Below, in pieces: positions 5,501 to 8,494 of a stretch of 8,494 bases of DNA. Under the pieces are notes generated by a model that was given only the letters and a program-made list of their open reading frames with translations, was not told the DNA's origin and did no database searches. Position numbers and translations under genes: made by a program. This stretch comes from a bacterium. GTDB lineage: Bacteria > BMS3Abin14. Every line of letters begins with the position of its first letter. Positions within the stretch are counted from its first letter, which is position 1. The DNA lies in the NCBI GenBank assembly GCA_020350725.1, contig CP070719.1, positions 1,167,530 through 1,176,023 on the forward strand, in the 5' to 3' direction.

Positions 5501-5577
5501 CGTGATTAGTGACTCGTGATTCGTGATTAGTTAACGAATCCCAAATCCCAAATCCAAAATCCAAAACTGAAAACATC
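5501..5577 (+). repeat. Eleven heptamers in one register, CGTGATT switching to AAATCCM
   Basis: Units CGTGATT, AGTGACT, CGTGATT, CGTGATT (5501-5528) continue through AGTTAAC into GAATCCC, AAATCCC, AAATCCA, AAATCCA, AAACTGA and AAACATC (5536-5577) with no insertion or deletion. Two unrelated heptamer families thus share one uninterrupted 7-bp frame. Confidence 0.85.
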
Positions 5578-5630
5578 TCTGTGGCCCTCTGTGATGCGGT
5601 CTGAAAGGGACCGCTCTGTGGCCCTCTGTG
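5577..5630 (+). repeat. 17-bp direct repeats flanking a hairpin
   Basis: CTCTGTGGCCCTCTGTG occurs perfectly at 5577-5593 and 5614-5630. Between them GCGGTC (5596-5601) and GACCGC (5609-5614) can form a 6-bp stem with a 7-nt loop. Confidence 0.8.
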
Positions 5631-5644
5631 GTAAATGCCTTTCC

Positions 5645-5765
5645 CGAGATCGCTTCGCTCATGGACAGCTCGCGATGACAACACCTGTCACTGCGAGGCT
5701 GTTTCAGGGCCGAAGCAGTCTCGGCCATCGAGATTGCTTCACCCGGGTAGCGGTTCGCAATGACA
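5645..5765. repeat. One and a half copies of the TGTCATTGCGA palindromic element
   Basis: 5686-5765 starts TGTCACTGCGAGG and ends TTCGCAATGACA, with inner arms GAAGCAGTCTC (5712-5722) and GAGATTGCTTC (5730-5740). 5645-5680 is the right half only of another copy (GAGATCGCTTCGCTC to CGCGATGACA). They belong to the same family as 4066-4156 and stand nested next to each other. Confidence 0.7.
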
Positions 5766-5774
5766 ACCGCTTTT

Positions 5775-5939
5775 TCCCCGCGTCTTCCCTTCGCCCACTC
5801 GCCCCACCGCCCCCTCTGGACACTGGGCCCTGGACTCTGGACTCATTTGTCCCCGCGTCTCCCCTTCGCCCTCTCGACTCCTCGCCAAAGCGCCCCTCTG
5901 GACACTGGCCTCTGGACTCTGGACTCATTTCTCCCCGCG
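5775..5939 (+). repeat. Duplicated octamer-heptamer cassette
   Basis: Copy 1 has five C-rich 8-bp units from TCCCCGCG (5775-5814) and then four heptamers of the CTGGACT family (5816-5843). Copy 2 repeats the order: six octamers (5850-5897) and four heptamers (5898-5925). A third TCCCCGCG begins at 5932. The last two heptamers and following bases (CTGGACTCTGGACTCATTT) are identical in both copies. Translated frames here have low-complexity Pro/Arg/Ser composition and no family resemblance, so no gene is called. Confidence 0.8.
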
Positions 5940-6009
5940 TCGGGTTTCCCTCTGGAACGGGGACTTCCTTCCGCTCAGTGAGAGCCATAGTATGATTCCC
6001 GTATCACCC

Positions 6010-6038
6010 TTGTCAACATGCGTACTGTGAGCTAACAT
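6010..6038 (+). promoter_or_regulatory. Promoter of the FHA-amrS operon
   Basis: TTGTCA (6010-6015) and TAACAT (6033-6038) match the consensus at five of six and four of six positions with a 17-bp spacer. Transcription would begin near 6045, giving a leader of about 35 nt that carries the Shine-Dalgarno AAGGAG at 6064-6069. Confidence 0.55.
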
Positions 6039-6079
6039 CACTCCACACGGTTATCCTCTATGGAAGGAGAGGCTATCTC

Positions 6080-7270
6080 ATGGCGGGTACAGCATCCGGC
6101 GGTACACCATTCCCTTTCTCGGGGGTCGTTCTCGAGGATATCCACCCGGAGCCGGCTCTCTTTGACCGTATCCTGGAGGGGGAGGGTGAGCTGTCGTCAC
6201 TCGAATACGGGTTCTGCATGACGTCCGTTAACGAGGATGCGCCTGAACGCCGCTACCTCCTCATTTTCCAGGGGAAACCCTATTCCGCCGGCGTCATGTC
6301 GGCAAAGGGGAGCATCGAACCCACGCCGATCAGGGACTTTTTCGTCTACCTTGCCCAGAATCCCCATATTCTTCTCTCCTTTTTCCAGGCCGATCCCGTT
6401 CTGCTCAAATCCATACTCGTCATACAGGACAGCACCCCGGACACGGAAGGGGCCTCGGAGCTGATCAAGATTGAAAACCTGGTTGTCGGGCTCATGGAAG
6501 GCCGCAGTGACGCCTTGGTGACCCTCATCCAGGAGGGCCGTTTCAGCATCGTTTTTGTCAAGGGAGGCAAGGTGGTCAAGGCCTATTTCTCGGACAAGAT
6601 CCTTCAGGCATCCGGAGGCATGGAGTGGTTGGATCTTTTTAAAAAGATCCAGGTGGACCAGATCAAGGGGAAACAGGTCAGAATAAGGGTCTTTCAGGAC
6701 ATGGCCACCTCACCGGCCCCCGACTACCTCGAAGGTGAGCCCCGGTACACGGGCGGGGTGTTCCGTCACTACACACGGTCGTTCCCTGAGATCATCGTCA
6801 GGGACAGGACCAGGACTCTCAGGAGGGTCACTGTCGGAGAGTATCCCTTCATCATCGGAAGAGGGCAGGACGCGGACCTCACGCTCAACGATCCAGGCAT
6901 CTCCAGAAAACATGCCGCCCTCGAGGAGAAGAACGGAAGGGTCATCGTCAGGGATCTGGACAGCCTGAACGGGATCTTCGTCAATGATCACTTCACCCGC
7001 GAGTTCACCCTCCAGGACGGTGACCGGATCGCGGTCGGCAGCTATACCCTTCAGGTCGTTCTGCCCCGGTCGCCTGCCGAGGACGTTCAACTCGTCTCCC
7101 GGTCAAGCGACGACGCGACTATGGCGATGGACCGGAACGCCAAGGTCAAGGTCTCCTGCCCCCAATGCGGCGTGGCCGGATCCGTTGAGGCAGCCAAAAT
7201 GTACAGCAGAAAAAAGGTCCGGATCAAATGCCCCCAGTGCAGACACCGGTTCACGCCGGCAGGCTCCTGA
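6080..7270 (+). CDS. FHA-domain protein with C-terminal MJ0042-type zinc ribbon
   Basis: This 396-residue protein has three parts. Residues about 15-205 form a region I do not recognise with certainty; it contains two similar strand motifs, around 58-74 (RYLLIFQGK..) and 154-171 (RFSIVFVKGGK..), suggesting an internal duplication reminiscent of DUF4388-like domains. Residues about 236-327 are an FHA domain with the phosphothreonine-binding signatures G260-R261, S275-x-x-H278 and N297-G298 plus N302. Residues 360-387 are a zinc ribbon, C360-x2-C363 and C384-x2-C387, of the MJ0042 kind, normally found at protein N-termini. There is no signal peptide or membrane segment. The start is fixed by AAGGAG 10 nt upstream. 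Its natural role is to bind a Thr-phosphorylated partner, possibly a substrate of the kinase at 1245-3683 (inference). It shares an operon with the radical SAM gene 12 bp downstream. Confidence 0.88.
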   Translation: MAGTASGGTPFPFSGVVLEDIHPEPALFDRILEGEGELSSLEYGFCMTSVNEDAPERRYLLIFQGKPYSAGVMSAKGSIEPTPIRDFFVYLAQNPHILLSFFQADPVLLKSILVIQDSTPDTEGASELIKIENLVVGLMEGRSDALVTLIQEGRFSIVFVKGGKVVKAYFSDKILQASGGMEWLDLFKKIQVDQIKGKQVRIRVFQDMATSPAPDYLEGEPRYTGGVFRHYTRSFPEIIVRDRTRTLRRVTVGEYPFIIGRGQDADLTLNDPGISRKHAALEEKNGRVIVRDLDSLNGIFVNDHFTREFTLQDGDRIAVGSYTLQVVLPRSPAEDVQLVSRSSDDATMAMDRNAKVKVSCPQCGVAGSVEAAKMYSRKKVRIKCPQCRHRFTPAGS

Positions 7271-7282
7271 TCGCACCCTGAA

Positions 7283-8308
7283 ATGGCACAGGAAGCTATC
7301 CTCTACAGCAGATCTCCGGAAGGGTGGGTTGTCTGCGAGCTGTGCGCCCACAGATGCCGAGTCGTCCGCGGTAGAAGGGGGATCTGCCAAGTCCGGGAAA
7401 ACAGGGAAGGGACCCTCTACACCCTGGTCTACGGCAGGCTCGTGGCCGAGAACGTCGATCCCATTGAGAAAAAACCCCTCTACCATTTTCTTCCCGGCTC
7501 CCTTTCCTATTCCATCGCGACCGCCGGGTGCAACATGTCCTGTCATCACTGCCAGAATTTTCAGATCAGTCTGCAGGCTCCCCGGGTCACCCCCATACCG
7601 GGCGTGACAAGGACGGCTGAGGAGGTTGTCCGGTCCGCGGAGGAGGCCGGCTGTCTCTCCATATCCTATACCTATACTGAACCGGTGGTTTTCCTTGAAT
7701 TCGCCCGCGACTGCGGCATCCTGGCCTCCGAAAGCCGGATCGCCAATGTGTTCGTGACCAACGGGTTCATGACTCCCGAGACCGTCCAGACCATCACGCC
7801 ATGGCTTGATGCGGCCAATATCGACCTGAAGGGGGCCACGGAAGAGCACTACCGGAACATCTGCGGCGGTCGTCTGGAACCGGTCCTGGAGACCATTCGG
7901 GCCCTTCACGAGGCGGGTGTCTGGATAGAGATCACCACGCTGCTTATCCCGGGTCTCAACGACGACGATGGATCACTCGCCTTCTACGCCGATTTCATCG
8001 CATCCCTGGATCCTCTCATTCCATGGCACATCTCGCGCTTCCACCCGACCCACAGGATGACCGACAGACCGCCTACACCATTGAAATCGCTGGAGAAAGC
8101 CCGTCATGCCGGAGAGCAGGCGGGCCTGAAATATGTCTACCTCGGTAATGTTCCCCAGAGTCAGGATCTTACCTTGTGCCATGCTTGCGGTCACGTCCTT
8201 CTGGAAAGGGCCGGCTTTTCTCTGGTCAGGAACCTCGTTGCCGCGGCAGGGGACGGATCAGCGAGCTGCCCCGAGTGCGGTGCCGGATTTCACGGCGTCA
8301 TCAAATAA
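7283..8308 (+). CDS. amrS: AmmeMemoRadiSam system radical SAM enzyme
   Basis: This 341-residue protein matches the PflA-like radical SAM family found with AMMECR1 and Memo proteins (AmmeMemoRadiSam). The radical SAM cluster motif is C83-x3-C87-x2-C90 (GCNMSCHHC). The N-terminus has the family's cysteine set C18, C21, C25 and C35, followed by VDPIEKKPLYHFLPG (58-72), highly typical of this family. YTEP (131-134) and an extra C-terminal CxxC pair (C299/C302, C329/C332), probably a metal site, are also present. The length is normal and complete. The reaction of the family is not settled as far as I know; it should cleave S-adenosylmethionine to a 5'-deoxyadenosyl radical. ATG 7283 has no Shine-Dalgarno and lies 12 bp after the FHA stop, so translation is probably coupled. 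The AMMECR1 and Memo genes are absent from the window. No terminator is seen after the stop. Confidence 0.92.
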   Translation: MAQEAILYSRSPEGWVVCELCAHRCRVVRGRRGICQVRENREGTLYTLVYGRLVAENVDPIEKKPLYHFLPGSLSYSIATAGCNMSCHHCQNFQISLQAPRVTPIPGVTRTAEEVVRSAEEAGCLSISYTYTEPVVFLEFARDCGILASESRIANVFVTNGFMTPETVQTITPWLDAANIDLKGATEEHYRNICGGRLEPVLETIRALHEAGVWIEITTLLIPGLNDDDGSLAFYADFIASLDPLIPWHISRFHPTHRMTDRPPTPLKSLEKARHAGEQAGLKYVYLGNVPQSQDLTLCHACGHVLLERAGFSLVRNLVAAAGDGSASCPECGAGFHGVIK

Positions 8309-8310
8309 CA

Positions 8311-8444
8311 GTTCACGGTTGGTGAATCAGTGATTCGTGATTTGTGATTCGTGATTCGTAAAGACCAGTTCACAGTTCACCGTTCACCATTCACGGTTTA
8401 CGGTTGAAGACCGCCGTGATTCGTGATTTGTGATTCGTGATTCG
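8311..8444 (+). repeat. Composite heptamer module downstream of amrS
   Basis: In order: GTTCACG (8311-8317), four GTGATTN units (8330-8357), a spacer AAAGACCA (8360-8367), six GTTCAC/GTTTAC-type units (8368-8409), and four GTGATTN units again (8416-8443). The two GTGATTN arrays are a perfect 30-bp direct repeat (8330-8359 and 8416-8445). From 8375 on, the arrangement corresponds to the reverse complement of 4179-4296. Confidence 0.88.
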
Positions 8445-8494
8445 TTTTTTCCCCGCGTCTGCTTTTCGCCCCCTCTCCCTATCTCCCCCTCGCA
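8445..8494 (+). repeat. T-run and C-rich octamer array at window end
   Basis: Six T residues (8445-8450) lead into 8-bp units TCCCCGCG, TCTGCTTT, TCGCCCCC, TCTCCCTA and TCTCCCCC (8450-8489), cut off by the window end. It is the same octamer family as 5775-5814 and 5850-5897. The T-run is not preceded by a self-complementary stem, so I do not call a terminator. Confidence 0.7.

Noticed and set aside
5704-5988. Open frame of 94 codons on the minus strand
   Set aside because: It is the opposite strand of the same duplicated octamer-heptamer cassette; its repeated peptide just mirrors the DNA repeat.
5591-5995. Open frame of 134 codons on the plus strand upstream of the FHA gene
   Set aside because: It lies wholly in repeat cassettes, gives low-complexity Pro/Ser/Arg-rich protein, has no Shine-Dalgarno and stays open only because the C-rich repeats lack stops.
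7103-7909. Minus-strand open frame of 268 codons across the FHA-amrS junction
   Set aside because: It is antisense to two well-supported genes and shows no recognisable domain.
8416-8450. Intrinsic terminator after amrS (GTGATTN array followed by six T residues)
   Set aside because: The array is not self-complementary, so no stem precedes the T-run.

Overview
The window looks like a piece of a GC-rich bacterial chromosome with five intact genes and unusually long, repeat-filled gaps. No taxonomic marker is present. The gene mix (membrane-anchored Ser/Thr kinase, FHA protein, long pentapeptide protein, AmmeMemoRadiSam radical SAM enzyme) and the style of the intergenic repeats suggest a deltaproteobacterial (Desulfobacterota-like) or similar environmental lineage. 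That placement is inference with low confidence.

Layout. 1-332 is repeat arrays followed by a promoter/RBS region. 333-1016 (+) is a PHP-fold metal-dependent hydrolase, closed by a clear intrinsic terminator at 1096-1126. 1208-1236 is a good sigma70-type promoter almost touching the start of 1245-3683 (+), a kinase with an N-terminal membrane anchor, a long helical-repeat region and a C-terminal Ser/Thr kinase domain with all catalytic residues. 3684-4311 is about 630 bp of repeat mosaic. 4312-5403 (-) is a 363-residue pentapeptide-repeat protein. 5404-6009 is a second repeat mosaic, ending at a promoter (6010-6038) for a two-gene operon: 6080-7270 (+), an FHA protein with a C-terminal zinc ribbon, and 7283-8308 (+), the AmrS-type radical SAM enzyme. 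8309-8494 starts a third mosaic.

Gene logic. The kinase can phosphorylate threonines, and the FHA domain is the classic phosphothreonine reader, so the two could belong to one signalling circuit; this is inferred from proximity only. The FHA and AmrS genes are 12 bp apart and almost certainly co-transcribed. The AMMECR1 and Memo partners of AmrS are not in the window.

The most unusual content is not protein-coding. Nearly all intergenic DNA is built from degenerate tandem units with a fixed period of 7 bp (sometimes 8 bp). Several unrelated unit families occur (GTGATTN, GTTYACN, CTGGACT, AGATAAG, AAATCCM, ACTTAGN; octamers TCNCCCCN and CCTCGATA), often in blocks of four units. The same composite order of blocks recurs at several gene borders, always reading outward from the gene. 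Palindromic TGTCATTGCGA...TCGCAATGACA elements are embedded among them.
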